A stretch of DNA of 64,000 nucleotides from CAZSSM01 sp964609385 (GTDB lineage Bacteria > Planctomycetota > Planctomycetia > Isosphaerales > Isosphaeraceae), in contig CAZSSM010000001.1 in NCBI GenBank assembly GCA_964609385.1, positions 205,583 to 269,582 on the forward strand. Reading direction: 5' to 3'. The stretch's first letter is position 1; each line of letters starts with the position of its first letter. Below the pieces are notes generated by a model. The model saw only the letters and a program-made list of their open reading frames with translations. It was not told the DNA's origin and made no database searches. Position numbers and translations under genes: made by a program. Below, one piece after another: positions 7,700 to 19,298 of the stretch.

Positions 7700-10300
7700 A
7701 TGCGTGCTGCTCAGGGATGTCGCGCCAACGCGCTGCCGTGGCTCGTGGGGATAGGGCTCCTCGGATCGGTGTTCAGTTCCGTGGAGATGGCCAGAGCGGC
7801 CGAACTCGACGAGGCGCAAGCCGCGTTCCGACGCGGGGATTACGACGCCTGCATCGCGATGGCCAAGGCCGAGATCGAGGAGGGCACCTGGAACGAGCAG
7901 TGGCCGATCCTCAAGCTTGAGGCCGAGCTGATCACCGGCCAGTATCTCGAGGCGATCGGAACGATGGGCCCGGCTTTGCGTCGGCATCGTCGAAGCATCC
8001 ACCTGGTCCTGCTGGGCCGCGAGGTCCTGCGCTACGCCGGTCAGGACGCCGAGGCCGAAGCCTTGATGACCGAGTTCGAGAATCGGCTGCTGGCCTCCCC
8101 GGAACTCTATATCTCCGGAGATAACCTGGTCTCGCTCGGCCGGTTCTTCCTGACTCGAGGGGCCGACGCCAAAGCGGTGCTCGACCAGTTCTATGATGCG
8201 GCCATCACCCAGCGCCCTGAAGATCCCGAGGCCTACATGGCCTCCGCCGCGTTGGCGTTGGACAAATCGGACAACGCCCTGGCCGTCGAGACGCTCAGCA
8301 ACGCCCCCCAGTCGGCCACCAACGACCCCGACTTCCACGTCCTCATGGCCCGTGCCCTAGCCCAAGACGACCGGGCCGCCTCGGCCGAAGCGCTCGATCG
8401 CGCCCTGCAACTCAATCCGCGCCACGTGCCCAGCCTTTTGCTGATCGTCGACCAGTTGATCGACTCGGAACGGTACGCTGAGGCCGAAACGCAGCTCGAG
8501 GCGATCGAGGCGATCAACCCCTCGGAGCCGTTGGCCTGGGCCTATCGCGCCGTCCTGGCCCATCTCCGTGGCGAGCGGACCGACGAAGACCTCGCGCGGC
8601 TCAAAGCCCTGGCCCACTGGAAGACCAACCCCGAGGTCGATCATCGGATCGGCCTCAAGATCTCGCAGAAGTACCGTTTCGAAGAGGGTGCCGCCTACCA
8701 GCGACGCGCCCTGGCCATGGATCCGACCTACACCCCAGCCAAGGTCCAGCTCTGTCAGGACCTGCTCCGGCTCGGGAAGGAGGAACCCGGCTGGAGCTTG
8801 GCCGAGGAGGTCCACCGCGAGGACGGCTACAACCTCGAGGCGTTCAACCTGTTGACGCTCCGCGACGCCCTGGACGGGTTCCGGACCCTCCGCGCCGACG
8901 GCCTGATCGTCCGGATGACCGCCTCGGAGGCCGATCTCTACGGAGACCGCGTCCTGGACCTCCTGCAACGGGCCAAGGCGACCCTGGAGGCCAAGTACGA
9001 GGTCACGATCGATACCGATGAGCCGGTCCTGGTCGAGATCTTCCCGGAGTTGAAGGACTTCTCGGTCCGGACCTTCGGGATGCCCGGGGCTCGGGGGTTC
9101 CTGGGCGTCTGCTTCGGCCCGGTGATCACCGCGATCAGCCCGGCCGCCCAAGGAGCCACGCCGTCGAACTGGGAGTCGGTCCTCTGGCACGAATACTGTC
9201 ACGTGGTGACCCTCCACAAGACGGCCAACAAGATGCCGCGATGGCTCAGCGAGGGGATCTCGGTCTTCGAGGAGGGCCTGGAGAACCCGGCCTGGCGACG
9301 ACCCGTCAACCCGGTCGAGCGGGCCTTCCTGCTCGGTGAGGAGTTGACGCCGCTGAGCCAACTCAGCGGAGCGTTTCTGGCGCCCGAAAGCCCAATTCAT
9401 CTCCAGTTCGCCTACTTCGAGTCGGCCCTGGCCGTCGAGTTCCTCGTCGAACGTGCCGGCTTCGATGCGCTCAAGGCGATCCTCAACGACCTGGCCGTCG
9501 ATGTGCCGATCGACCAGGCCCTGGCGAGACGGACCGGGATGAGCTTGGAGGCGCTGGACCGCGACTTCGAACAGTTCGCCCGTGCCCATGCCGAGGCGGT
9601 TGGCGCCGACCTGACTTGGGAGCAGCCCGACGCCATCCCGAGCGGCCCCCAAGCCTTAGAGGCCTGGCTGGAGTCGCATCCCGATAGCTTCTGGGGCCTG
9701 CTCCGACTGGCCGCCCTCCGAGTCCGCGACGGCGACTTCGACCGGGCCGAGCCGATCCTCCGCGACCTCCTCGAGCGCTATCCGGAGTACCTCGGCCCGA
9801 AGAACGCCTACCGGCTCCTGGCGAGGGTCTACCGCGAGCGCGGAGATCGCGACGCCGAGCAGGCCGTCCTGGGTGACTGGATCGTCCGTTCCGGGGACGC
9901 CGCCGAGGCCCTCCGTCGTTTGATCGCGATGGACCGAGAGGACCGAGACTGGACCGCGATGGCCGATCACGCCTCGGCGCTGTTGGCGATCGACCCGTTG
10001 GCCAGCCTACCCCATCGGAGCTTGGCCGAGGCTTCCGCCCGGATCGGCCAACTGGAGCAGGCCGAAACGTCGTATCGAGCATGGCTGAGCCTCGATCCGA
10101 CCGACCGCGCCGAGGTCTATTACCGACTCGCCGAGGTCCTCCATCGTCTCGGGAAACCTGGCCCCGCGCGTCGGGCGGTGCTCCAAGCCTTGGAGGAAGC
10201 GCCTCGGTTCCTGGACGCGCACCGGTTGCTCCTCGAGATCGTCGACGACCAGACCGCCCCCGAGACCGAGCCTGTGCCCTCAGAGGAGCCCGCGCCATGA
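7700..10300 (+). CDS. Exported TPR protein with predicted gluzincin (peptidase MA-like) metalloprotease domain
   Basis: An 866-residue protein. An N-terminal signal sequence (GIGLLGSVFSSVEMARAAE) predicts export. About residues 30-370 are tetratricopeptide-like helical repeats with the pattern (A/L)xxxPxxxxAxxxLA. The central region has the zinc-protease motif HEYCH at 497-501 (HExxH) and, 17 residues later, WLSEG with Glu518 as likely third ligand, as in gluzincins of the peptidase MA type. More TPR-like repeats follow to the C-terminus. It is the first gene of a tight operon, and its stop overlaps the DUF4159 start (ATGA). The ATG at 7700 was preferred over the adjacent in-frame GTG at 7697. 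Protease activity is inferred from motifs; substrate unknown. Confidence 0.82.
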   Translation: MRAAQGCRANALPWLVGIGLLGSVFSSVEMARAAELDEAQAAFRRGDYDACIAMAKAEIEEGTWNEQWPILKLEAELITGQYLEAIGTMGPALRRHRRSIHLVLLGREVLRYAGQDAEAEALMTEFENRLLASPELYISGDNLVSLGRFFLTRGADAKAVLDQFYDAAITQRPEDPEAYMASAALALDKSDNALAVETLSNAPQSATNDPDFHVLMARALAQDDRAASAEALDRALQLNPRHVPSLLLIVDQLIDSERYAEAETQLEAIEAINPSEPLAWAYRAVLAHLRGERTDEDLARLKALAHWKTNPEVDHRIGLKISQKYRFEEGAAYQRRALAMDPTYTPAKVQLCQDLLRLGKEEPGWSLAEEVHREDGYNLEAFNLLTLRDALDGFRTLRADGLIVRMTASEADLYGDRVLDLLQRAKATLEAKYEVTIDTDEPVLVEIFPELKDFSVRTFGMPGARGFLGVCFGPVITAISPAAQGATPSNWESVLWHEYCHVVTLHKTANKMPRWLSEGISVFEEGLENPAWRRPVNPVERAFLLGEELTPLSQLSGAFLAPESPIHLQFAYFESALAVEFLVERAGFDALKAILNDLAVDVPIDQALARRTGMSLEALDRDFEQFARAHAEAVGADLTWEQPDAIPSGPQALEAWLESHPDSFWGLLRLAALRVRDGDFDRAEPILRDLLERYPEYLGPKNAYRLLARVYRERGDRDAEQAVLGDWIVRSGDAAEALRRLIAMDREDRDWTAMADHASALLAIDPLASLPHRSLAEASARIGQLEQAETSYRAWLSLDPTDRAEVYYRLAEVLHRLGKPGPARRAVLQALEEAPRFLDAHRLLLEIVDDQTAPETEPVPSEEPAP

Positions 10301-11169
10301 CGATGTCACGAACCCGAATGGTCTGGCTCGCCGTCCCGTTGGTCCTGGCCGTCATCGCCACCTCCTGGGCCGTCGCCCAGCGGTATCGCTACCGCTACCG
10401 GCCCGAAATGGGAATCCCGCCCGACCGCGCCGGCATCCCCGACTGGGAGAATAAGGATCTCTTCCGTGACGATGTCTTCACCTTCGTCCGGATCCAATAC
10501 GACTCGGGACGAGGATACGGGCGCGGCTACTGGGGTGGCGGCGGACGTTGGGGCATCGACTGGCCCGACAGCGACCTCAACTTCTCCTATCGGCTCCAAC
10601 AGCTCACCTCGCTGAAGGTCAATCCCGACCCGATCTTCATGCGCCTGACCGATGAACGGCTCTTCGATTACCCGTTCATCTACATCATCGAACCGGGCTG
10701 GTTGCACTTTTCCGAGCCGGAAGTCGAGGCCCTTCGGCGCTACCTGGACAATGGCGGGTTCCTGATGGTCGACGACTTCTGGGGCGACTCGCAATGGCGG
10801 AACTTCGCCCGCGAGATCAAGCGCGTCTTCCCCGAGCAAGACCCCGTCGATCTGCCCCTCGACCACCCGATCTTCCACACCGTCTACGACCTCAAAGAGA
10901 AGCCGCAGATCCCCAGCATCGGCGAGGCGATCCAGGGCCGACCCTATGGAATCACCTGGGAGAGTCGGCACGACGGCAACACGCGCGACGTCCACTACCG
11001 CGGCCTCTTCGACGATCGAGGCCGGTTGGTCGTCCTGATCTGTCACAACACCGACCTCGGCGATGGCTGGGAACGCGAAGGGGAAAACGAATGGTACTTC
11101 CATGAGTTTTCCGAAAAACGCGCCTACCCTATGGGGATCAACATTATTACTTATGTCATGACCCATTGA
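10297..11169 (+). CDS. DUF4159 domain-containing exported protein
   Basis: A 290-residue protein with an N-terminal hydrophobic signal or anchor (LAVPLVLAVIATSWAVAQ). It carries a DUF4159 domain: FTFVRIQYDSG at the start, PDSDLNFSYRLQQLTSLKV in the middle, then a class I glutamine-amidotransferase-like core RRYLDNGGFLMVDDFWG and a C-terminal INIITYVMTH. In many bacteria DUF4159 is the C-terminal part of large BatA-type proteins in MoxR gene clusters; here it is a separate gene. The start overlaps the previous stop by 4 nt, showing translational coupling. Function is unknown. Confidence 0.85.
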   Translation: MTMSRTRMVWLAVPLVLAVIATSWAVAQRYRYRYRPEMGIPPDRAGIPDWENKDLFRDDVFTFVRIQYDSGRGYGRGYWGGGGRWGIDWPDSDLNFSYRLQQLTSLKVNPDPIFMRLTDERLFDYPFIYIIEPGWLHFSEPEVEALRRYLDNGGFLMVDDFWGDSQWRNFAREIKRVFPEQDPVDLPLDHPIFHTVYDLKEKPQIPSIGEAIQGRPYGITWESRHDGNTRDVHYRGLFDDRGRLVVLICHNTDLGDGWEREGENEWYFHEFSEKRAYPMGINIITYVMTH

Positions 11170-11297
11170 CGACGAGCCATCTTAGATACGGATCCGCCAC
11201 TCGAGCCTTTTGACCTCGCACCTGCCCGCCGACACACCACCCCATGACCCGCCGGACCGAGACGTCGTCCCGGCGAACCTCGGGAGAATCCCCCACC

Positions 11298-12316
<1,019 letters not shown>

Positions 12317-12320
<4 letters not shown>

Positions 12321-13297
12321 GCGTGGCCCGGCCGGCTCGAAACGCAACATCGACCTCGACGACCCGGGCCTCGACGACGATCGATCTGCCGACCCTGATG
12401 CGGATCAAGTCCCTGACGATGCGCGCCCGCGTCGTCGTCGAAGGGTTCTACAAAGGGCTCCACCGGAGCCCGATGCACGGCTTCTCGGTCGAGTTCAGCG
12501 AATACCGCCCCTACACACCCGGTGACGATCCGCGCTACCTCGACTGGAAACTCTACGCACGAACCGACCGCGATTACATCAAGAAGTACGAGGACGAGAC
12601 GAACCTCCGTTGCCAGATCGTGCTCGATGCCAGTCGTTCGATGGATTACGGCTCCGGATCCTACACCAAGCTCGACTACGCGCGGACGGCCTCAGCGACG
12701 TTGGCCTCGTTCCTCTCCTCGCAACGCGACGCGGTCGGCCTGCTCCGGTTCGACGACGACGTCCGCGAGTACCTGCCCCCAAGGCACCGCCCCGGCCACC
12801 TCCGACGCCTCCTGGCACTGCTCGATGCGCCGGCAGGGGGCTCGGATACGGCGTTGGAGCCGCCCTTGGAACGGATCGCCGCGACGGTCCGCAAGCGCGG
12901 GGTGATCCTCCTGATCTCCGACTTCCTGTCGCCGCTCGACCATCTCAAGATCCACTTGAGTTATCTGAAATCGCGCGGTCACGACGTCTTGGTCTGGCGA
13001 ATCCTGGACCCGGCCGAACTCGACTTTCCGTTCGAGGAGGCCTCCCAGTTCCTCGACCTCGAGTCGGGTCGGGAGTTCTACGTTGAGCCCGACGCCGCAC
13101 GCGCTGAGTATCGACGACGGTTCCAGCTCCACGCCGAGGCGGTCGCCGAGGCCTGCCGCGACCTGGGCATCGAGTACACGAGCTTGACGACCGATCGGCC
13201 GCTGGAGATGGTCCTCTTCGAGCTGATCCATGCGCGGCTGCGGACCGCGCCGCAGCGTGGTCCGACCCGACGGTTCGCCGGGGGAGGTGCCCGTTGA
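12317..13297 (+). CDS. DUF58 domain protein with VWA-like MIDAS motif
   Basis: A 326-residue soluble protein of the DUF58 family, the constant neighbour of MoxR ATPases. The DUF58 hallmark EYRPYTPGDDPRYLDWKLYART is present, followed by a von Willebrand A-like fold with the metal-ion site IVLDASRSM (DxSxS). It starts at an ATG overlapping the moxR stop (ATGA) and ends at a TGA that overlaps the TTG start of the next gene. Such arrangement points to coupled translation and probable physical interaction with MoxR and the BatA-type protein. Confidence 0.9.
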
Positions 13298-15420
13298 GCT
13301 TCCTCGCCCCGCTCTACGCCTTGGGGATCCTGGCGATCTCGGCGCCGATCCTGTGGCACCTGATCCGCCGGACCCCGCGCGACCGGGTCCGGTTCAGCTC
13401 CTTGATGTTCCTGACCGCCTCGACGCCGAAGTTGACCCGCAAGAGCCGGATCGATCAGTGGCTCTTGCTCCTGCTCCGAGCCTCGGCGGTGATCGTGCTG
13501 GCCTTGGCCTTCGCCCGGCCGTTCCAGCGGCTCGAGGCCCTGATCAACACCGACGACCTGGCGCGCGACCGGGTCGCCTTGGTTCTCGACCTCAGCGCGA
13601 GCATGCGACGCGGCAATGCCTGGTCGCGGGCTCGGGAAGCTGTTCTGACCCGGCTCGATGAGCTTCAACCCGACGATCGCGTCGCGCTGTTCGCCTTCGA
13701 CGACCGCGTCCGGCCCGTCCTCGGCTTCGAGGAATCGGCCGAACTCGATCTGACGTCGGTTCGGAACGTGATCCGTCAGCGGCTCGATGGACTGTCCCCC
13801 GGCTGGCACGCCACCAAGATCGACGACGCCCTGATCCGGGCCGTCGGCGCCGTCAGCGATTTGGACGTCAACGACGATGGCCTGATCCGGCGCCAGGTCG
13901 TTCTGATCAGCGACATGCAGACCGGGGCGCGGATCGACCGGCTCGGCCAGTTCGCCTGGCCGGCCGACATCGAGCTGGTCGTCGAACGGATCGAGGCCCC
14001 TACGGCCAACGCCTCGGTCCACCCCTTGGCACCCGATCCGTCCGAACCGGAGGTGGCTCGGGTCCGCGTGGCCAACGCGCCCGGCTCGTCCCGCGACCGC
14101 TACAGCCTCCGTTGGGACGACGAAGGAGAGACCGATCGCGGCGAGCCGATCCCGGTCACCCTCCCGCCGGGCCAGAGCCGGGTCGTCCGGGTCCCGTTGC
14201 CGAACCCGACCGAGCGGCCCGGGGTCCTCCGCCTCGTCGATGCCCCCTTCGAGGCCGACAACACCGCCTACTTCGCCCCGCCCTCTCGAAGCGAATCGAC
14301 CGTCCTTTACCTCGGCGATGATCCGCCCGACGACCCGAACCGGCTCCGCTTCTATCTCGAGCGCGTCTTCCCTGAGACGCCCGCCATGACTGTTGAAGTG
14401 CTCGCCACAGCCCGAGACGAAACGCCGATGCTCGACGGTCTCGAGACGACCCCCTTGATCGTGGCCACGGGTGCCTGGGAGCCCGACTCGGTGGAACCGA
14501 TCCGTCGGCACGTCGACGAAGGGGCCACGCTCCTGCTCGTGCTCGATCGACCGGGATCTGGCGGGGCCCTCGGAGCGCTCTTGAACGTCCCGACCTTGTC
14601 CGTCGACGAGGCCGATGACCCGAGCGATGGCTTCGCGCTCTGGCAGGAGATCGACTTCGCACATCCGCTCTTCGAGCCGTTCGCCAGCCCGCAATACAAC
14701 GACTTCACCGCGCTGCGGTTCTGGCGTTATCGCGTCCTCAACAACCTCAAGCTCCAAGACGGCAGCGAGCCGCGCGTGCTGGCCCGGTTCGACACCGGGG
14801 ATCCGGCCGTCCTCGAACAGCCGATCGGCCGCGGTCGGCTCATCGTCCTGACCACGAGCTGGTCGCCCGAGGACAGCCAACTGGCCCGGAGCACCAAGTT
14901 CGTCCCGTGGATGGTCACGCTCCTAAAGACGTCGGTCGCGGGGGCCGTCGGGCCGACGGTCGACCGGACCCGGCTCTATCGGGTCGGTGAGCCGATCCCC
15001 TTGGCGATCTCCTCGAAGGCCGATTCCAGCGAACCGGTCGTCCGGACGCCCGACGGATCCGAGCGCGTTCTGGAGGCGGGGGCGACCCGGTTCGATGAGA
15101 CCGATCGACCCGGCCTCTACGCGTTCGAATCGCCTGAAAGTTCGATCCCGTTCGCGGTCAATCTCGACCCGTCGGAGAGCCGGATCGCCGTCCAACCTCT
15201 GGAGTCGCTCGAACAGTTCGGTTGTGTCCTGGCCAATCCACGACGCGAGGCGATCGAGGCCGACCGGCTCGAACAGCTCAACACGCTTCAACTCGAACGG
15301 CGCCAGCAACTCTGGCGCTGGCTGATCCTGACCGCCCTGGCCCTGCTGATCGTCGAGACCTGGCTGGCCGGTCGGTTCTCACGCGTCGGCTCGTCGAACC
15401 CGGAGGTCGTCCCCACATGA
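13294..15420 (+). CDS. BatA-type membrane protein with VWA domain
   Basis: A 708-residue protein. The N-terminus (SFLAPLYALGILAISAPILW, then a basic patch RRTPRDRVRFSS and a second helix LLLLLRASAVIVLALAF) is the BatA N-terminal membrane domain. It is followed by a VWA domain with the MIDAS motif VALVLDLSASM. The second half is a predicted periplasmic beta-rich and class I amidotransferase-like region, and a final hydrophobic segment LILTALALLIVETWLAG anchors the C-terminus. The start is TTG at 13294, supported by GGGGGAGG six bases upstream and by a 4-nt overlap with the preceding stop. Probable partner of MoxR and DUF58. Confidence 0.88.
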   Translation: MSFLAPLYALGILAISAPILWHLIRRTPRDRVRFSSLMFLTASTPKLTRKSRIDQWLLLLLRASAVIVLALAFARPFQRLEALINTDDLARDRVALVLDLSASMRRGNAWSRAREAVLTRLDELQPDDRVALFAFDDRVRPVLGFEESAELDLTSVRNVIRQRLDGLSPGWHATKIDDALIRAVGAVSDLDVNDDGLIRRQVVLISDMQTGARIDRLGQFAWPADIELVVERIEAPTANASVHPLAPDPSEPEVARVRVANAPGSSRDRYSLRWDDEGETDRGEPIPVTLPPGQSRVVRVPLPNPTERPGVLRLVDAPFEADNTAYFAPPSRSESTVLYLGDDPPDDPNRLRFYLERVFPETPAMTVEVLATARDETPMLDGLETTPLIVATGAWEPDSVEPIRRHVDEGATLLLVLDRPGSGGALGALLNVPTLSVDEADDPSDGFALWQEIDFAHPLFEPFASPQYNDFTALRFWRYRVLNNLKLQDGSEPRVLARFDTGDPAVLEQPIGRGRLIVLTTSWSPEDSQLARSTKFVPWMVTLLKTSVAGAVGPTVDRTRLYRVGEPIPLAISSKADSSEPVVRTPDGSERVLEAGATRFDETDRPGLYAFESPESSIPFAVNLDPSESRIAVQPLESLEQFGCVLANPRREAIEADRLEQLNTLQLERRQQLWRWLILTALALLIVETWLAGRFSRVGSSNPEVVPT

Positions 15421-18400
15421 GTCATGCAAAGTTGTCCGATGCCCTGGAGGCGGTCGGCGACCGACTCCGGACGGTCCGACTCTGGCTGGTCCTGACGCTC
15501 TGCTGGTTGGCCTGGGCGCTGTTGGCGCTGGTCGCCGTCGCGGCCGTCACTGTGCTCGGGATCGACCAAGCCTCGGCGTTCGCGGCGTTGTTGGCCTTGG
15601 GAACCGCTGCGCTGATCACAGGGCTGGTCGCCATCCTCTGGACCTCGCAGACCTTCCGCGAGCCGCTTGAGGTGGCGCGGCGGATCGAGCAGACGCACCC
15701 CGATCTGGCCACCGGCTTGCTGGCCGCCACCGAGCAGGTCCGGACCGAAGCGGAGGGGCCGGTCGGCTACCTCCAGGCCCGGCTCGTCAACGACGCGATG
15801 GGTCACTATCTGGCCCACGATTGGACCCGAACCGTGCCTGGTCGGTCGATCCGGAGCGTCCGACGGGCACACTGGGCCTCCCTATTGGCGATGGTCGCCG
15901 GGTTCGTCCTGCTGGGCGCCTCGGCGGGCCAGTCCGATCTCGAACGGTCCACCGAGGGCGGCCGTTTCCCCGAGATCGCCTTCGGTGACGTCCTCGTCGA
16001 GCCGGGTGACATCGAACTCGAGCGTGGTCGCGCCCTGCTGGTCGTCGCCCGGTTCGCCGAGGACGCCGTCGCCGGCGCCACGCTCGTCGTCGAGACGCCC
16101 GACGGTACCATCACCCGCAAAGCGATGACCCGGAGCCTCGACGATCCAGCCTTCGCCGCGCGTGTCTCTCAAATCGATGCCGACCTCGACTATCGGATCG
16201 AGTATGGCACGACATCGTCGAGAGACTTTCATGTCGACGTCTTCGAGTATCCCGAGGCGAAACGATTCGATGCGTCCTTGGATTACCCGAGCTACACCCA
16301 TCAAGTTCCTCGGGTCATCGAGGACGTCCGTCAGGTCACCGCCGTTGAAGGGACCGAACTGACCCTCGACGTCCGACTCAACAAACCGGTGCGATCGGCG
16401 CGATTGATCACCGAGGGCACCGGCTCGGCGATCGCTTTGGAGCCGAAGGCCGACGACGACTCGGTCTACGCCACCGCGCTTCAGCTCGACCGTTCGCGGC
16501 GCTATCGCCTCGAACTCGTCGATGATCGCGGGCGTCGCAACCGGATCCCCACCGAGTTCCGCGTCAACGTCACGAGGAACGAACCACCGTCGATCGCGTT
16601 GACCTGGCCCGGTCGCGACGTCGAGGTCTCCCCGCTTGAGGAGTTCGCGCTCGACGCCGAGGTGGCCGACGACTACGGCCTGGTCCGGTTCGGGATCTCC
16701 TACGCGTTCGCTGGCCAGCCGACTGAGGAGATCGTCCTCTCGGGCGACGGCGAGGGATCGCCCGAGGACACCCGGTTGACCGCCGAGCAGATCGAGCACC
16801 TCATCGCGCTCGAGACGCTCGATGCGCAGCCGGACCAACTCTTGTCGTACCACGCCTGGGCCGAGGACATTGGGCCGGACGAACAACCTCGACGGACCGC
16901 CGGCGACCTCTTCTTCGCCGAGGTCCGACCCTTCGACCAGATCTTCCGCCAGGGTGAGCAGCCGCCTGGGGGCGCGATGCCCCAGCAGCAGGGCGGTGGC
17001 GGGAACGCCCAACAGGCCGACGAGTTGGTCCAACTCCAGAAGCAAGTGATCAACGCGACATGGAATCAGTTACGTGATTTCAGCGACGGATCTCTAAGCG
17101 CTGACGCGAGAGGTAACCTCGAGACGATCGGCGAAGCCCAGGGCGCGGTGATCGTCCAGGCCGAGGGGTTGGCTGGAGAGCTCGAAGACGAAGCGTCGCA
17201 AGAGAGCCTGCAACGGGCCCTTGACGCGATGAACCAAGCCGTGGAAGCGCTCGAGCGCGCCCACGATCCCGTCGAGGCGGGTCGAGAGTCGCTCGACCAA
17301 GCGATCGGCTCGGAGCAGGCCGCCTATCAGGCCCTCTTGGAGCTGCGTGCCCGCGAGTTCGAGGTCACCCGCCAACAGCAGGGTGCTCAGAGCGGAAGCG
17401 CCTCCGGCGGCGGCAACCGGATGCAGCGCCAACTCGATCAGCTCGAGTTGGACAACCAGGAGAACCGTTACGAGACCCGACGCGCCGCCGACCAGCGCTC
17501 GCTCCGCGATCAACAACAGCGCGAGACCCAAGAGGTCCTCAACCGACTCCGTGAGTTGGCGCGTCGGCAGCAGGACATCAATGAACGGCTCAACGAACTC
17601 CAGGCAGGACTCAAAGCCGCCGAGACCCCCGAGCAGCGCGAGGAGATCGAGCGGCAGCTCAAGCGGCTCCGCGAACAGCAACAGCAGATGCTCCGCGACC
17701 TCGAGAATCTGACCGAGCGGATGCAATCGGAGCAGAACCGCGATCGGATGGCCGAACAGCGCGAGCAACTCGAACAGTCGCGCGAAAACGCCCGACGCGC
17801 CTCCGAGGCCCTGGAGCAGGGACAACTCTCCCAGGCGATCACCGAAGGCGCCCGAGCCGGCCAACGCCTCTCCGAACTCCGCGACCAAATGCGCGAGCAG
17901 GCCGCCAACCAGTTCGCCGACGAGATGACCGAAATGACTCGCGAGGCCCGCCAACTCACCGAGACGCAACGTGAACTCGGCGAGCAGTTGGAGGATCTCA
18001 ACACGCAGGCCAGCCGATCGCTCCGTGACGACGGCCAGCGCGATCGGGTCGTCGATGAGCTGGATCGTCAACGCGATCGGGTCGAGGAATTGCTCGAACG
18101 GATCCGAGAGACCGTCGAACAGGCCCAGGTGACCGAACCTCGGCTCGCCGAGGACCTCTTCGAATCGGCGCAGCAGGCCAGCCAAGACCGAATCGCCGAC
18201 GCGCTCGAAGAATCGCGACGCCTGGCCGAGGCCGGCATCGTCGGGGAGGCCGACCGGATCTCCGGCATCGCCCAGGAGGGGCTCGACCGACTCCAGGAGG
18301 GCATCGAACGCGCCGCCGAGAGCGTCCTCGGTGACGAGACCGAAGCCCTCCGGTTGGCCCGGAGCGAACTGGACGACCTCACCGAACGGATCGATCGCGA

Positions 18401-19298
18401 ACTCGACCGCCTCGATCCCCCCAGCAGCGATCGCAATGACCAGGAGGGTCGAGGCCAGCCCGGCTCCGAATCCGGACGCGGATCGAATCCGGACAACTCC
18501 GACACTGCCAACCCCAATGACGCCTCCGGCCGCTCGCGAACCGATTCCGAAGAGGAGCCGGGTGACTCGCCGGGCGAGAGCGAGCGCTCGGGCGACTCGA
18601 GTTCGGATCGCCCGGAGGATCGCCCACCGGGAGAATCCCCCTCGGGTTCATCGACCGACCGGAGCCGCGATCCTTCCGATTCGGGAACGGGGAGCGGTCA
18701 GTCGGAGTCGTCGGAAACCTCAATGCCTGGAGAATCCGGGTCCGAAGGTTCCGAGTCTTCGGGTTCGGGCCGCGGGTCGCCCGACTCACAAGAGGCTTCC
18801 GAATCGGAAGGCTCGGAGGGCGAAGGCGGTAGCTCTTCGGGTGGACTCCGGGGTGGGAACGACGCCCGATCCCCGCGCATTGGGAACCCAGGTTCGTTGC
18901 TGAATCGGTTTTTGGGCGGATCCGACGGGAATGGGGGCGGAGGTGCGGCCAACCCCGGCGGGCCGATCACCGGCGGTGACTACCTCGAGTGGTCCGAGCG
19001 GATGCGCGACGTGGAGGATCTGCTCGACGACCCCGAACTTCGCGCCGAGGTGGCGCGGATCCGCGACCGCGTCCGCGCCGAGCGGCTCGAGTTCCGTCGC
19101 CACTCGCGGATGCCGGATCCGGAGAAACTCCGCGAACTCGTCGCCGAGCCGCTGGCCGAACTCCGAGACCGCGTCGCTGAAGAACTCCTGAGGCTCGAGC
19201 GGCCCGACGCCCTGGTCCCGATCGACCGCGAACCGGTCCCTCCCGAATATGCCGATGGCGTTCGCCGCTACTACGAACGCCTGGGGAGCGGACGATGA
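15417..19298 (+). CDS. DUF4175-like giant membrane coiled-coil protein
   Basis: A 1293-residue protein. Two membrane helices near the N-terminus (LWLVLTLCWLAWALLALVAV and a second around ALLALGTAALITGLVAILW), and a third near residue 155, are followed by an extracytoplasmic beta-rich region. From about residue 520 to 1000 it is a long Gln/Glu/Arg-rich coiled coil (repeated ELARRQQDINERLNELQ-like heptads). A Ser/Gly/Glu/Asp-rich disordered segment of about 180 residues (nt 18421-18960) precedes a final helical domain. DUF4175 proteins occupy this position in MoxR-type clusters of other bacteria. It is co-translated with both neighbours through ATGA overlaps. A scaffolding role is my inference. 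Confidence 0.8.
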   Translation: MSHAKLSDALEAVGDRLRTVRLWLVLTLCWLAWALLALVAVAAVTVLGIDQASAFAALLALGTAALITGLVAILWTSQTFREPLEVARRIEQTHPDLATGLLAATEQVRTEAEGPVGYLQARLVNDAMGHYLAHDWTRTVPGRSIRSVRRAHWASLLAMVAGFVLLGASAGQSDLERSTEGGRFPEIAFGDVLVEPGDIELERGRALLVVARFAEDAVAGATLVVETPDGTITRKAMTRSLDDPAFAARVSQIDADLDYRIEYGTTSSRDFHVDVFEYPEAKRFDASLDYPSYTHQVPRVIEDVRQVTAVEGTELTLDVRLNKPVRSARLITEGTGSAIALEPKADDDSVYATALQLDRSRRYRLELVDDRGRRNRIPTEFRVNVTRNEPPSIALTWPGRDVEVSPLEEFALDAEVADDYGLVRFGISYAFAGQPTEEIVLSGDGEGSPEDTRLTAEQIEHLIALETLDAQPDQLLSYHAWAEDIGPDEQPRRTAGDLFFAEVRPFDQIFRQGEQPPGGAMPQQQGGGGNAQQADELVQLQKQVINATWNQLRDFSDGSLSADARGNLETIGEAQGAVIVQAEGLAGELEDEASQESLQRALDAMNQAVEALERAHDPVEAGRESLDQAIGSEQAAYQALLELRAREFEVTRQQQGAQSGSASGGGNRMQRQLDQLELDNQENRYETRRAADQRSLRDQQQRETQEVLNRLRELARRQQDINERLNELQAGLKAAETPEQREEIERQLKRLREQQQQMLRDLENLTERMQSEQNRDRMAEQREQLEQSRENARRASEALEQGQLSQAITEGARAGQRLSELRDQMREQAANQFADEMTEMTREARQLTETQRELGEQLEDLNTQASRSLRDDGQRDRVVDELDRQRDRVEELLERIRETVEQAQVTEPRLAEDLFESAQQASQDRIADALEESRRLAEAGIVGEADRISGIAQEGLDRLQEGIERAAESVLGDETEALRLARSELDDLTERIDRELDRLDPPSSDRNDQEGRGQPGSESGRGSNPDNSDTANPNDASGRSRTDSEEEPGDSPGESERSGDSSSDRPEDRPPGESPSGSSTDRSRDPSDSGTGSGQSESSETSMPGESGSEGSESSGSGRGSPDSQEASESEGSEGEGGSSSGGLRGGNDARSPRIGNPGSLLNRFLGGSDGNGGGGAANPGGPITGGDYLEWSERMRDVEDLLDDPELRAEVARIRDRVRAERLEFRRHSRMPDPEKLRELVAEPLAELRDRVAEELLRLERPDALVPIDREPVPPEYADGVRRYYERLGSGR

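Noticed and set aside
13078..14880. 600-codon minus-strand open frame opposite the BatA-type gene
   Set aside because: Arg/Gly/Asp-rich shadow of the real gene with no recognisable motif.
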